Notes: generated from the letters alone by a model not told the origin. Counted from the stretch's first letter, positions 16,125-24,270 are shown. The stretch is 64,000 nucleotides of DNA from Streptomyces neyagawaensis (GCF_023516595.1 NZ_JAMGBG010000103.1:40258-104257); one strand, 5' to 3'. Numbers and translations: made by a program.

Positions 16125-17162
16125 TCAGGGGCGGGTGACCGAGGCGATGGGCATCATGCCGACGGGGTCGTAGCGGACGGGGGCGCCCGGGTAGGGGGCG
16201 TGAATGACCTGGCCGTTGCCCACGTACATACCGACGTGGCTGGCGTCGGAGCGGTAGGTGACCAGGTCTCCCGGCTGGGCCTGGGAGAGCGGGACCTGGG
16301 TGCCCGCGTACCGCTGGGCCTGCGAGGTCCGCGGGAGCGCGACACCTGCCTGGGCGTACGACCACACCATCAGGCCCGAGCAGTCGAAGCCGTTCGGGCC
16401 GGTGGACCCCCAGATGTACGGCTTGCCGAGGGCGGAGCGGGCCGCGGAGACGGCGGTGGCGGCACGGGCGTTGGGGGCGTCGGCACCCGAGGGCTCGGGG
16501 GTCTCCTGCTCCATCTCGGCGCGGCCGGAGCGGGAGGCGCGGTCGTACTCCGCGCGCTCCTCGTCGGGCAGGGAGTTGAGGAGTTCGCGGGCCTTGGCGA
16601 GCTTCCGCTCGACGGTCCGCTTGTGCGCGGCGACGGCCTTGCGGCTCTTCTCCAGCTCGGTGAGCTTCCCGGTGGCCTCCTGGCGCTTCTGGGCGAGCTC
16701 CCGCACCGCCTGCTGGAGGTCGCGGAGTTCGCCCGCCTGGTGGGTGCTGATCCGGTCGAGCGCGGAGGCCTTGGCGAGGTAGTCGTCCGGGTCGGTGGAG
16801 AACAGCAGGGCGAGCGACGGGTCGAGGGCGCCCGAGCGGTACTGCGCGCCGGCCAGCGAACCGAGGGACTCCCGCATGGTGTTGACGCTGTCCTGCTTGC
16901 GGGCGATGGCGTCCTGGGCGGCGCCGATCTGGTCGCGCAGCTCGTCGGCGCGCTCGTCGGCCTTGTTGTACGCCTCGGTGGCCCGTTCGGCCTGCTCGTA
17001 CAGCCGGTCCACCTCGGCGCGGGTGGAGTTGTCGTGCGGCGCGGCGGCGGCCTGCTGGACGGGGATGGCGCCGAGCGCGGCGGCCGCGGCGGACAGCACG
17101 CCCAGGGCGGCGGCTGCGCCCCGGTCGAAACCGGACGGTACAAGACGACTGTGGGACCCCAC
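16125..17162 (-). CDS. Secreted NlpC/P60 (C40) peptidoglycan hydrolase with coiled coil
   Basis: A 345-residue secreted D,L-endopeptidase-type cell-wall hydrolase. Signal peptide to about residue 42 (ALGAIPVQQAAAA), an extended coiled coil from about 45 to 215 of the RipA/CwlO type, then the NlpC/P60 domain with catalytic Cys in GFDCSGLMVWSY, His in DASHVGMYVG and the third polar residue in VIHAPYPG. The GTG at 17162 (VGSHSRLVPS) is preferred because it keeps 11 bases to GAAGGGAG and lines up with the paralog start VASHRRPKQPS. It is about as long as the neighbouring paralog, indicating tandem duplication. Its coiled coil probably keeps it inactive until recruited. Confidence 0.92.
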   Translation of the reverse strand: MGSHSRLVPSGFDRGAAAALGVLSAAAAALGAIPVQQAAAAPHDNSTRAEVDRLYEQAERATEAYNKADERADELRDQIGAAQDAIARKQDSVNTMRESLGSLAGAQYRSGALDPSLALLFSTDPDDYLAKASALDRISTHQAGELRDLQQAVRELAQKRQEATGKLTELEKSRKAVAAHKRTVERKLAKARELLNSLPDEERAEYDRASRSGRAEMEQETPEPSGADAPNARAATAVSAARSALGKPYIWGSTGPNGFDCSGLMVWSYAQAGVALPRTSQAQRYAGTQVPLSQAQPGDLVTYRSDASHVGMYVGNGQVIHAPYPGAPVRYDPVGMMPIASVTRP

Positions 17163-17424
17163 GGGAAGCCGCACTCCCTTCGACGGCGGACAGGATCCTC
17201 CCCCGGCACGGCGTCGAGGTGCCCCTTCGCGGGGGCGTTCTCACGGCGGGTGAGGAAGGCGCGGCCGACAGTAGCCGCGCGACCCGGTCACAGCCAAAGA
17301 CCTCCGCGGACACGGAGCGTGACACCTTGCTCGGGGCGCAGGTCACCAGCGGGGCGCGGGGTCAGTGCGAGGTGCGGGAATTCGCCCGTTCGGGCGGCGT
17401 TGTGTCCTGATCTTGAAGCGGAAA

Positions 17425-17459
17425 GAGGCCGGTTGTCACGGTGCGTGACAACCGGCCTC
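17425..17459. terminator. Perfect 16-bp terminator hairpin between tandem NlpC/P60 genes
   Basis: GAGGCCGGTTGTCACG and its exact complement enclose the loop GTG, beginning 19 bp after the stop of the upstream hydrolase gene (minus strand). On that strand it is followed by TTTCC. It should separate transcription of the two paralogs. Confidence 0.85.
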
Positions 17460-17477
17460 GTTCGAGCCGTGAATGCG

Positions 17478-18512
17478 TCAGACGACACGAACGCCGAACT
17501 GGAAGGAACCGATGGTGTCCATCGACTCGTAGCGGACGACCTTGCCCGGGTAGGGGGCGTGGATGACCGTGTTGTTGCCGGCGTAGAGGCCGACGTGGCC
17601 CAGGTTGTTGAAGAACACCAGGTCGCCCGGCATCAGCTGGTCGCGACCGATCTTCGTGCCGTCGTTCTGCTGGGTGTACGTGGTCCGGGAGATCGACACA
17701 CCGGCCTGCGCGTACGCCCACTGCGTGAGGCCGGAGCAGTCGTAGGAGTTGGGGCCGCTGCCACCGGAGACATACGGCTTGCCGAGCTGAGTGTCGGCGG
17801 CGGCCAGCGCGGCGGCGGCGCGGTCGGAGGCGGGGACGTCCTTGCCGAGTTCGACGCGCTCGCCGGCGTCGCGGCTGGCGCGCTGCTCGTCCTCGGCGAG
17901 GTCGGCCCGCTCCTGGGCGGTGAGGCTGTTGAGGAGCTTCTGCGCCGCGGCGAGCTTGTTCTGGTATTCCTTCTTCTTCTTGCCCAGGGTCTCGCGGGTC
18001 TCGGCGAGGTCCTCGAGCTTCTCGGCCGCCTCCTGGCGCTGCTGGGCGAGCGCCCGCTGCTTCTCCTGGATCTTCTTCAGCTGCTCGACCTGCTGGCCGC
18101 TCAACTGGTCCAGGGTGGCGGCCTTGTCCAGGTAGTCGTCGGGGTCGGCGGAGAGGAACAGCTGGATCGAGGAGTCGATGCCACCCGTGCGGTACTGGGC
18201 GCTGGCCGCCTGGCCTATGCCCTCGCGCAGCTCGTTGAGCTCCTCCTGGCCGCGGGCGACGTTGTCCTGGATGGTGGAGATCTCCTTCTGGAGCTTCTCC
18301 TGCTTCTCCTTGGCCCCGTTGTACTTGTCGGTGGCCCGGCCCGCGTCCTCGTAGAGCGCGTCGACCTTGGCCTTGACCTCTTCCTTGCTCGGCTTGTCGC
18401 TGGGGGCGGCGTTGGCCGCCTGCGAGGTCAGTGCCACGGCAGCGGCGGCGGCGGTGGTGAGCACGCTCACTCGCGCACGGCTCGGCTGCTTGGGTCGACG
18501 GTGGGACGCCAC
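17478..18512 (-). CDS. Secreted NlpC/P60 (C40) peptidoglycan hydrolase with coiled coil, paralog 2
   Basis: A 344-residue paralog of the next gene downstream, with the same architecture: signal peptide (SVLTTAAAAAVALTSQAANA), coiled coil from about 45 to 215 rich in Lys/Glu/Gln, and a C40 domain with Cys in SYDCSGLTQWAY, His in LGHVGLYAGNN and the motif VIHAPYPGKVVRY. It starts at GTG 18512, ten bases after AAGGAG. The 265-bp upstream region has an AT-rich stretch around 18660-18700, unusual here and likely a promoter. I looked for a c-di-AMP (ydaO) riboswitch, known before some Streptomyces hydrolase genes, and did not recognise one. Confidence 0.92.
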   Translation of the reverse strand: MASHRRPKQPSRARVSVLTTAAAAAVALTSQAANAAPSDKPSKEEVKAKVDALYEDAGRATDKYNGAKEKQEKLQKEISTIQDNVARGQEELNELREGIGQAASAQYRTGGIDSSIQLFLSADPDDYLDKAATLDQLSGQQVEQLKKIQEKQRALAQQRQEAAEKLEDLAETRETLGKKKKEYQNKLAAAQKLLNSLTAQERADLAEDEQRASRDAGERVELGKDVPASDRAAAALAAADTQLGKPYVSGGSGPNSYDCSGLTQWAYAQAGVSISRTTYTQQNDGTKIGRDQLMPGDLVFFNNLGHVGLYAGNNTVIHAPYPGKVVRYESMDTIGSFQFGVRVV

Positions 18513-18777
18513 GGTAGGTGAACTCCTTCTTGTGAGCGATCGCCCGCCCGAAGGGGGACCGGCGGCAACGATCACCCGTCCAGAGGTTTGAGCCCAGACC
18601 CTAGTGACCTAACGGTGATCACTTCAAATCCCACACAGCAAAAATCCCCTCCCCCGGCGCACTATTTACACTCAACACACATGCAGTAATGCTCGATTGA
18701 CGCTACGTTGCGCAACAGTTCCGTCAATTCGGTCATACCGGCCGTATGTTGCGGTTGGTGCGGACGGGGCCGAAGGG

Positions 18778-20121
18778 TCAGGAAAGCCGTTTCAGGAGCA
18801 CCGCCGACGCCACCGGCCTCGCGCCCGCCTTGGCGACGCCGTCGGCCACCTCGCGGTCGGTGGAGGCGACGATGACCGGCCGCCCCGGCGGTTCGGCGCG
18901 CACCAGCTGCCGGATCAACTCGTCGGCGGTGACGCCGGGCTTGGAGAACAGCACCCGCACCCCGCGCGGCGGCGCGAGCAGCACGGGCGCGGCCAGCTCC
19001 GCCCCGTCGAAGACACAGGTGACCTCGGCGCCGGTCTGCGCGGCCAGCTGCGACAGCTGCCCGAGGAGCCGCAACCGCTGCTTCTCCAGGGGCATCTGCG
19101 GATAGCCGGTCTTGGTGACGTTGTAGCCGTCGACCACGAGGTGGGCCTGCGGCAGCGCCAGCAACTGGTCCAGGATCGCCGGGTCGTTCTCGGACAGCGC
19201 GCGGGCGGCGATGTCCTTCGGCGTCATCCGCCCCGGCTCGACGGCGTCGACGGTCTCGGCGGGCCGCACGGACACCGGCGGCAGCGCCAGCTCCCGTCTG
19301 AGGCCCTGAGCTGCGTCCAGCACGGTGTCCAGCAGCAGCCGTACGCGCATGTCCTCGACGCTGCGCCCCTCGCGGGCCGCCCGCCGTGTGGCCTCCAGGG
19401 CGGCCTCCGCCTCGCCGAGCCGGGCCTTCAGCCGCCGGGTCTCGCTCTCGGCGGCGGACACCTGGGCGTGGCTCTCGGCGCGCAGGGCCTCCATCTCGGC
19501 GTTCTGCTTGCGCAGGGCGGCCTCGCCGCGCTTGACGTCGCTGAGGGCCGCCCGGAGCTTGCGGTGCAGGGAGTCGGCGTCCTTCTTGGCCGATTCCAGC
19601 TCTTGGCGCAGCCGTTCGGTCTCGGCCTTCGTGTGGTCGCGGGCCTCCGCGAGCTGCTCGCGCAGCCGCTCCAGTTCGGCGCGGCTCTCCTCGTCGGCCC
19701 GCTCGGCGTCCGCCCGCAGGGCCTCCTCGCCGGCCGCGGCGACCAGCTTCACCCAGCCCGTGGGGCGCAGGACGTACGCGGCGGCCGCCACGTCCAGCGG
19801 GTCGGCGGCCGGTGGCGGGGCTCCCGTGTCCAGGGCGCCGGCCAGTTCCGGGTGGGCCTCTCGGAACCGCTCCGCGATCCGCTGTCTGAAAAGCGTGTCG
19901 CCCTCGACCGCGGCCGCCATGGCGTTGCCCGCGAACTTCACCCGGCGGTTCGGGGCGAACCGGGCGTACTGCCGGAGCTGCGCGGGCAGTTCGGCGACGG
20001 TCAGGCCGCCGAACCCGTCCGACACGATCTGTACGACACGCCGGCGCACGCCTTCGGGCAGCGGACGGTCGAGCACCTCAGCGGCGCCGTCGCCCGGCCC
20101 CCCGCCTGCGGTCTCCACCAT
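18778..20121 (-). CDS. NYN-domain (YacP-like) putative RNA-binding nuclease with coiled coil
   Basis: A 447-residue cytosolic protein. The N-terminal 130 residues are helical and basic (RRRVVQIVSDGFGG, RFAPNRRVKFAG). A long coiled coil runs from about 135 to 245, and the C-terminal third is a NYN/PIN-like fold with the acidic positions in HLVVDGYNVTKTGYP, VTCVFDGAE and VIVASTDREVADGVAKAGA. These match the PF05991 (YacP) family, linked to ribosome-associated RNA cleavage in Firmicutes. All expected aspartates are present. It lies 67 bp downstream of the stop of a small zinc-ribbon gene on the same strand. The N-terminal half is an actinobacterial elaboration. Confidence 0.87.
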   Translation of the reverse strand: MVETAGGGPGDGAAEVLDRPLPEGVRRRVVQIVSDGFGGLTVAELPAQLRQYARFAPNRRVKFAGNAMAAAVEGDTLFRQRIAERFREAHPELAGALDTGAPPPAADPLDVAAAAYVLRPTGWVKLVAAAGEEALRADAERADEESRAELERLREQLAEARDHTKAETERLRQELESAKKDADSLHRKLRAALSDVKRGEAALRKQNAEMEALRAESHAQVSAAESETRRLKARLGEAEAALEATRRAAREGRSVEDMRVRLLLDTVLDAAQGLRRELALPPVSVRPAETVDAVEPGRMTPKDIAARALSENDPAILDQLLALPQAHLVVDGYNVTKTGYPQMPLEKQRLRLLGQLSQLAAQTGAEVTCVFDGAELAAPVLLAPPRGVRVLFSKPGVTADELIRQLVRAEPPGRPVIVASTDREVADGVAKAGARPVASAVLLKRLS

Positions 20122-20188
20122 CCGTCACACCCCATTTCCATGCGGGCCCCTCAGCCGCTCCCGACTCGCGCGAGCGGGGCCCACGTCC

Positions 20189-20428
20189 TCAGGAGCCGGC
20201 GCCCGGCCTGTCCACGAGTTCCACCTGGTCCACGGCGTTGCACCAGCGGCAGCGGACCGACTCGATGGTCTCACTGACCACCTCGCGCTCCTCGACCTTC
20301 GGCTCCCCCGCGAGGTCCAGGTGAACGTACTCGACGACCTTGGACGAGCGGGTCACGTCGAACCGCGTGAGGTTGCCGCAGAGGGTGCAGCGCCAGCGGG
20401 TCGTGGCCGTCGGCAGGGGAACCGTCAT
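20189..20428 (-). CDS. Small zinc-ribbon protein
   Basis: A 79-residue protein with two cysteine pairs, CTLCGN near residue 14 and CRWCNA near 60, separated by an acidic beta-rich stretch. This is a likely four-cysteine zinc ribbon, but I cannot assign a family. AAGGAAG lies about 13 bases before the ATG. The next gene on the strand encodes the NYN-domain protein, so a shared RNA-linked function is possible. No signal peptide. Confidence 0.8.
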   Translation of the reverse strand: MTVPLPTATTRWRCTLCGNLTRFDVTRSSKVVEYVHLDLAGEPKVEEREVVSETIESVRCRWCNAVDQVELVDRPGAGS

Positions 20429-20619
20429 CGTGGCTGCTCTTCCTTCTTCCAGTCTCCGTGATGCGCGCGCCGGTCTCCCGGTGCGTGTGGCTCGTAACCC
20501 TACGGCCTGACCGGTACTCGCCGCCCGTCCGCCCGGGGAGTGCCTCCGGCGGTGAGGACGAACCCCCTCGGCGGCGAGGCGGTCTGTGCGGGTGGGTCCC
20601 GTTACGTCATGCTCTGCTC

Positions 20620-21396
20620 ATGATCGGCAAGTGGAGCGCACATGTTTTCGGGGCCCGGTCCGGCTCCGGGGCGGGGCAGCCGCTGGAGCGGACCGTGCGG
20701 AACGAGTCGGCGCCGGTGACGTACGGGCTGATCGCCGCCTGCTGTCTGGTCTTCCTGATCGGTCCGGCCGCGGGCCTGAACCCCGTGTACGGCGCCGGGG
20801 ACGAGCTGCTCGCCGCTCAGCGGGCCTATTTCCGCCGCTGGGGTGTCGTACCGGTCGAACTCTTCGCCGGCACGCCCCGCGCGGTCCTCACGCCCTTCAC
20901 GGCCCTCTTCGTGCACGGCAGCTGGCTGCACCTGCTGGGAAACATGCTGTTCCTGTTCGTCTTCGGGGCGATGGTCGAGGAACGCATGGGCCATGTGGAG
21001 TTCGCCCTCTTCTACCTGGGCTGCGGGTACCTCGCCCTGGTGGCGTACGCGGTGGCGCACGCCGGGTCGCAGCAGTCGCTGGTGGGCGCGTCCGGGGCGA
21101 TCTCCGCCGTCCTCGGCGCGTTCCTCTTCCTGTTTCCCGGAGCGCGGGTGACGAGCCTGTTCCCGTTCCTGTTCTTCCTGCCGCTGCGCTTCCCGGCGTG
21201 GGTGACCCTGCCGTTCTGGGTGACCCTGCAGTGGCTGGCCGCGCGTCGGGAGACGTCCGGGCCGGGGGTCGCCTATTTGGCGCACCTGGTCGGGTTCGGA
21301 CTGGGGTTCGTCTACGCGTGGGGGCGTTATGGACGGAGGACTAGAGTGACAGCGAATGCCCCCGCTCCGGCCCCCGAGGGAGAACACCAGCCGTGA
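20620..21396 (+). CDS. Rhomboid-family intramembrane serine protease
   Basis: A 258-residue polytopic membrane protease with six or more hydrophobic helices. The rhomboid landmarks are all present: FTALFVHGSWLHLLGNMLFL, the E-R pair of GAMVEERMGHVEF, the active-site serine in LVGASGAISAVLGAF and the histidine in AYLAHLVGFGLG. It should cleave single-span membrane proteins near the bilayer face. The ATG at 20620 has no clear Shine-Dalgarno sequence, and the frame extends to 20458 without family-like sequence. The last four bases overlap the GTG of the AsnC-like gene, so the two are translationally coupled. Confidence 0.93.
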   Translation: MIGKWSAHVFGARSGSGAGQPLERTVRNESAPVTYGLIAACCLVFLIGPAAGLNPVYGAGDELLAAQRAYFRRWGVVPVELFAGTPRAVLTPFTALFVHGSWLHLLGNMLFLFVFGAMVEERMGHVEFALFYLGCGYLALVAYAVAHAGSQQSLVGASGAISAVLGAFLFLFPGARVTSLFPFLFFLPLRFPAWVTLPFWVTLQWLAARRETSGPGVAYLAHLVGFGLGFVYAWGRYGRRTRVTANAPAPAPEGEHQP

Positions 21397-21674
21397 TCAC
21401 CGCGATCGTGCTCATCAAGACCAGCGTGGACCGGATCCCGGAGATCGCGGAGTCGATCGCCGCGATCGAGTCGGTGACCGAGGTGTTCTCGGTGACCGGT
21501 ACGTACGATCTGGTCGCCATGGTCCGGGTCAAGGCCCATGAGGACCTCGCCGAGGTGATCCCCGGGCGCATCAGCAAGATCCCGGGGGTGCAGGGGACGG
21601 ACACGCACGTGGCGTTCCGGACGTACTCGCAGCACGACCTGGAGGCCGCGTTCGCCATCGGCCTGGACGGCTGA
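21393..21674 (+). CDS. Stand-alone Lrp/AsnC ligand-binding (RAM) domain protein
   Basis: A 93-residue protein consisting only of the alpha-beta RAM domain of Lrp/AsnC regulators, with no DNA-binding helix-turn-helix. The pattern TAIVLIKTSVDRIPEIAES, VFSVTGTYDLVAMVRVK and GVQGTDTHVAFRTYSQ is typical; TGTYDLVA is the oligomer interface where amino acids bind. GTG start overlaps the rhomboid stop (GTGA), with GAGGGAG nine bases before. It may sense amino acids and form rings or modulate full-length Lrp proteins. Its role beside a rhomboid protease is unknown. Confidence 0.92.
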   Translation: MITAIVLIKTSVDRIPEIAESIAAIESVTEVFSVTGTYDLVAMVRVKAHEDLAEVIPGRISKIPGVQGTDTHVAFRTYSQHDLEAAFAIGLDG

Positions 21675-21705
21675 CCAGGGCCGACGAGGGCCGCACAGAC
21701 GCCAC

Positions 21706-21739
21706 GCGGCGGGCCCCCTCCGAGGAGGGGGCCCGCCGC
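21706..21739. terminator. Bidirectional 15-bp terminator hairpin
   Basis: GCGGCGGGCCCCCTC and its exact complement flank the loop CGAG. It serves the rhomboid-AsnC operon and the convergent secreted-protein gene. Confidence 0.85.
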
Positions 21740-21808
21740 GTCGAGCTGCCGAAGGGCCTCTACGGCCGTCCGGCGATCAGCCGGGAAAGCCGGGAATCGT
21801 CTCCCGGG

Positions 21809-22216
21809 TCACTTCCAGCACCACTTCTTGATCGACTTGTAGGCGCCGATGTCCGGATCGGTCGACCCGCGCATCCCGGTCTTGCGCACGATCTGACGGT
21901 CATTGTCCCGGCTGTCCTTGCCGTACCACGTCTTGGTGGTCCGGTTCCACGTCGAACGGGGCAGCCGCTTGCGGGTGGGATGGTCGGCGTACGGCGGCAC
22001 CCACGCGCCCCTGCCGCACTTGTAGTCGGCCACCGCGTTCACCTTGTAGTACGTCATGGTGTGCTTGTAGTTCTTGGCGTCCCACAGGCACAGCGACCCC
22101 TTCGGCTTGCAGTCGCCCATGGCGGCCTCGGCCGAGTCCGCCTGGATCCCGCCCGCCAGCACCAAGCCCACCGTCATGGTGGAGGCGATCGCGAGCCCCT
22201 TCATCCCATGCTTCAT
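21809..22216 (-). CDS. Small secreted basic protein, possibly peptidase inhibitor I36-like
   Basis: A 135-residue precursor. The signal peptide MKHGMKGLAIASTMTVGLVL ends near AEA at 29-31. The mature part is rich in Lys, Arg, Trp and Tyr with four cysteines (CKPKGSLC, YKCGRG and CWK at the end). The segment GSLCLWDAKNYKHTMTYY resembles the start of Streptomyces metalloprotease-inhibitor (I36) domains, but the match is short and I treat it as a hint. GGGGAG lies five bases before the ATG. A strong 9-bp dyad in the leader suggests repressor control. Function unknown. Confidence 0.82.
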   Translation of the reverse strand: MKHGMKGLAIASTMTVGLVLAGGIQADSAEAAMGDCKPKGSLCLWDAKNYKHTMTYYKVNAVADYKCGRGAWVPPYADHPTRKRLPRSTWNRTTKTWYGKDSRDNDRQIVRKTGMRGSTDPDIGAYKSIKKWCWK

Positions 22217-22229
22217 CCGTACTCCCCGT

Positions 22230-22260
22230 AGTGAGCGGCCGCGAAGACCGACCGCTCACT
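22230..22260. promoter_or_regulatory. Operator candidate upstream of the secreted-protein gene
   Basis: AGTGAGCGG and CCGCTCACT are perfect 9-bp inverted repeats with a 13-bp spacer, so half-sites are 22 bp apart, two helical turns. It begins 13 bp before the ATG of the secreted protein. The form fits a TetR or similar dimeric repressor; no regulator gene is adjacent. Confidence 0.6.
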
Positions 22261-22325
22261 CACCTTAGGCAGCCCCCCTCAGCCCCGAACAGTTGTCCTT
22301 TGGGGCAGGGTGGCAACAGGGGACG

Positions 22326-23696
22326 TCAGGTGGCGGGGACGCAACGGCCGTCCTCGGTGCGGTAGTTCCACCGGGCACCGTCCCGGACGAGTTCCCTGAC
22401 CGCGCCCACGAACCGCTCGACGTGCTCGTCGGGCGTGCCGGCGCCGAAGCTGACCCGGATCGCGTTGAGGGACTTCTCGCCCGGCGCGGCCTCGGGCGCG
22501 CCGCACTCCCCCTGGGTGTGCGGGTCGCTGCCCAGCAGGGTGCGGACCAGCGGGTGGGCGCAGAACAGGCCGTCACGGACGCCGATGCCGTACTCGGCGG
22601 ACAGGGCCGCCGCGAAGTGGGAGCTGTTCCAGCCGTCGACGACGAAGGAGATGACGCCGACCCGGGGGGCGTCGTCGCCGAACAGGGAGAGCACCCGGAC
22701 CTCCGGCACCTCGGCGAGCCCGGCGCGGACCGTGTCGATCAGGTGCCGTTCACGGGCGACGAGGGTGTCGAACCCGGCCTCGGTGAGGGCCTTGCAGGCG
22801 GAGGCGATGGCGTACGCGCCGATGACGTTGGGCGAGCCGGCCTCGTGGCGCGCGGCGGTCTCGTGCCACTCGACGTCCACGCCCCCGTCCGTCCGCCGGG
22901 TCACCTTGCGGGAGGCACCGCCGCCCGCGAGGTACGGGTCCGCCTCCCGCAGCCAGTCGGCGCGTCCGGCGAGGACGCCGGAGCCGAACGGCGCGTACAG
23001 CTTGTGCCCGGAGAAGGCGACCCAGTCGACGTCCAGGTCCCGCACGGAGACGGGGTGGTGGGGTGCGAGCTGCGCGGCGTCGAGCACGATCCGCGCGGCG
23101 TGCGCGTGCGCGGCGGCGGCCAGTTCACGCACCGGCCAGATCTCACCGGTGACGTTGGAGGCGCCGGTGACGCAGACCAGTGCCGGGCCGTGGGGGTCCC
23201 GGTCGGCGAGGGCGCGCTCCAGCGTGGCGACGGCCTCGGCGGGCGTCCGGGGCGCGTCCAGATAGGTCACGCGGGAGTCCTGCCAGGGCAGCAGCGAGGC
23301 GTGATGCTCGGTCTCGAACACGAAGACCTGGCAGTCGGCGGGCAGGGCCGCGGCGAGGAGGTTCAGCGAGTCGGTGGTGGACCGGGTGAAGACCAGCTGG
23401 TCGTCCTCCCGGCAGTCGAGGAACTCGGCGACGGTGCGGCGGGCGTTCTCGAAGAGGTCCGTCGACAGCTGCGACAGATACCCGGCGCCCCGGTGCACGC
23501 TGCCGTAGTACGGCGCGTACGCGGCCACGTCGTCCCAGACCCGCTGGAGCGCGGGGGCGCTGGCGGCGTAGTCGAGCGCGGCGTAGGTGACCTCGCCGCC
23601 GGTGACCAGCGGGACGGTGACATCCCTGCCGAGAACGGACAGCGGGGCACAAACGGACTGGTCGGCGGCAAGGCTGGAGACGCTGGAGACAGACAT
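22326..23696 (-). CDS. Class V aminotransferase / cysteine desulfurase-like PLP enzyme
   Basis: A 456-residue PLP fold-type I enzyme of the SufS/CsdA group. Recognisable parts are FTRSTTDSLNLLAAAL, the cofactor-contacting LDAAQLAPHH, the PLP lysine in WVAFSGHKLYAPFGSGVLAG and, near the C-terminus, a cysteine in RDGLFCAHPLVRTLL where desulfurases have the persulfide-forming Cys. It could release sulfur from cysteine or act on a related sulfur amino acid. The ATG at 23696 has GGGAG six bases upstream. A SAM-IV riboswitch in its 165-280-nt leader places it in the sulfur/methionine regulon, which argues for sulfur assimilation rather than housekeeping Fe-S assembly. Confidence 0.87.
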   Translation of the reverse strand: MSVSSVSSLAADQSVCAPLSVLGRDVTVPLVTGGEVTYAALDYAASAPALQRVWDDVAAYAPYYGSVHRGAGYLSQLSTDLFENARRTVAEFLDCREDDQLVFTRSTTDSLNLLAAALPADCQVFVFETEHHASLLPWQDSRVTYLDAPRTPAEAVATLERALADRDPHGPALVCVTGASNVTGEIWPVRELAAAAHAHAARIVLDAAQLAPHHPVSVRDLDVDWVAFSGHKLYAPFGSGVLAGRADWLREADPYLAGGGASRKVTRRTDGGVDVEWHETAARHEAGSPNVIGAYAIASACKALTEAGFDTLVARERHLIDTVRAGLAEVPEVRVLSLFGDDAPRVGVISFVVDGWNSSHFAAALSAEYGIGVRDGLFCAHPLVRTLLGSDPHTQGECGAPEAAPGEKSLNAIRVSFGAGTPDEHVERFVGAVRELVRDGARWNYRTEDGRCVPAT

Positions 23697-23822
23697 GGGG
23701 AACTCCCGTGAGAGGGCATGCCGAAGAAGGGCACACCGAAGGAAGGAAAAGGGGTGCGCGGAGGCGGGGCTCGGCGGCCCTATCGCATTCGCTTGCTCAC
23801 GGAAGACTCCCTCGAACGACCA

Positions 23823-23864
23823 GGACCCCTGGCCCCACACTTCTCTCGAGTGTGCGAGGGGTCC
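23823..23864 (-). terminator. Expression-platform hairpin of SAM-IV riboswitch
   Basis: AGGGGTCC and GGACCCCT form the outer 8-bp stem, with the inner CACACT/AGTGTG stem. The hairpin's 5' arm uses the last bases of the aptamer, so aptamer pseudoknot and hairpin compete. There is no U-run after it, so it could be a terminator or a structural switch element. Confidence 0.55.
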
Positions 23865-23976
23865 GCGCTTGCCGTAGACCTCGCTGCCTACGACCTGGTC
23901 TTCACCCGGGGCACCCCGCCACGGACGGAGGGTTGCCGGACAGCCGGCCGGGGCCTTGTGGCTGTCACTCATGACC
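23860..23976 (-). promoter_or_regulatory. SAM-IV riboswitch aptamer
   Basis: The minus-strand leader opens GGTCATGAGTGACAGCC and continues through GGCAACCCTCC, GGGGTGCCCCGGGTGAAGACC and GGCAAGCGCGGACC. This follows the actinobacterial SAM-IV consensus nearly base for base as I recall it. GGTC (23976-23973) pairs with GACC (23900-23897) as P1. GTCCG in a loop (23926-23922) can pair with CGGAC at the 3' end (23865-23861), the expected pseudoknot, with bases changed in a compensatory way relative to the remembered Mycobacterium aptamer. SAM binding should lower expression of the downstream PLP enzyme. Confidence 0.92.
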
Positions 23977-23984
23977 TGATCAGG

Positions 23985-24014
23985 AACGTACGCGAAGTGA
24001 TCGACGCGCCGCAA
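23985..24014 (-). promoter_or_regulatory. Promoter of the SAM-riboswitch transcript
   Basis: TTGCGG (24014-24009) and TACGTT (23990-23985) are separated by 18 bp on the minus strand. The predicted start falls at about 23978, directly before the first base of the aptamer. The remaining spacer up to trpD carries only the repeat pair at 24099-24205. Confidence 0.6.
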
Positions 24015-24098
24015 CCTCTGTCCGGATACCGGGATCAGAGCGCCTAGTCACTCGGGGGTACGGGTTCGTCGGCGAGTGCGGGTCCGTTGTGGCTTGTC

Positions 24099-24205
24099 GC
24101 GCAGTTCCCCGCGCCCCTGAAGGGAACGGGCCTGCGGCCCGCCCTTCAGCCTGAAAAGCACGGGGCGCAGCACCGGTCGCTTTTCAGGGGCGCGGGGAAC
24201 TGCGC
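24099..24205. repeat. Dispersed intergenic repeat, copy 2: two opposed units forming a 23-bp perfect inverted repeat
   Basis: GCGCAGTTCCCCGCGCCCC plus TGAA at 24099-24121 is matched exactly by its complement at 24183-24205, with 61 bp between. It lies downstream of trpD and may act as its terminator. A second short dyad (GGGCCTGCGGCCC) is inside. Confidence 0.85.
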
Positions 24206-24270
24206 GAACAACCCCCACTCACCCGCAGCCGCCAACGAACCCCAGGGCCCTCCCCCGACCGCGTCCGGCC

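Noticed and set aside
17163..18777. c-di-AMP (ydaO) riboswitch upstream of the NlpC/P60 genes
   Set aside because: Such switches precede several Streptomyces wall-hydrolase genes, so I looked for them in both leaders. The conserved core strings are not there.
23697..24047. Upstream extension of the class V aminotransferase to 24014 and plus-strand frames at 23587-24047
   Set aside because: They run through the SAM-IV aptamer and its hairpin. The sequence is explained by RNA structure, not coding.
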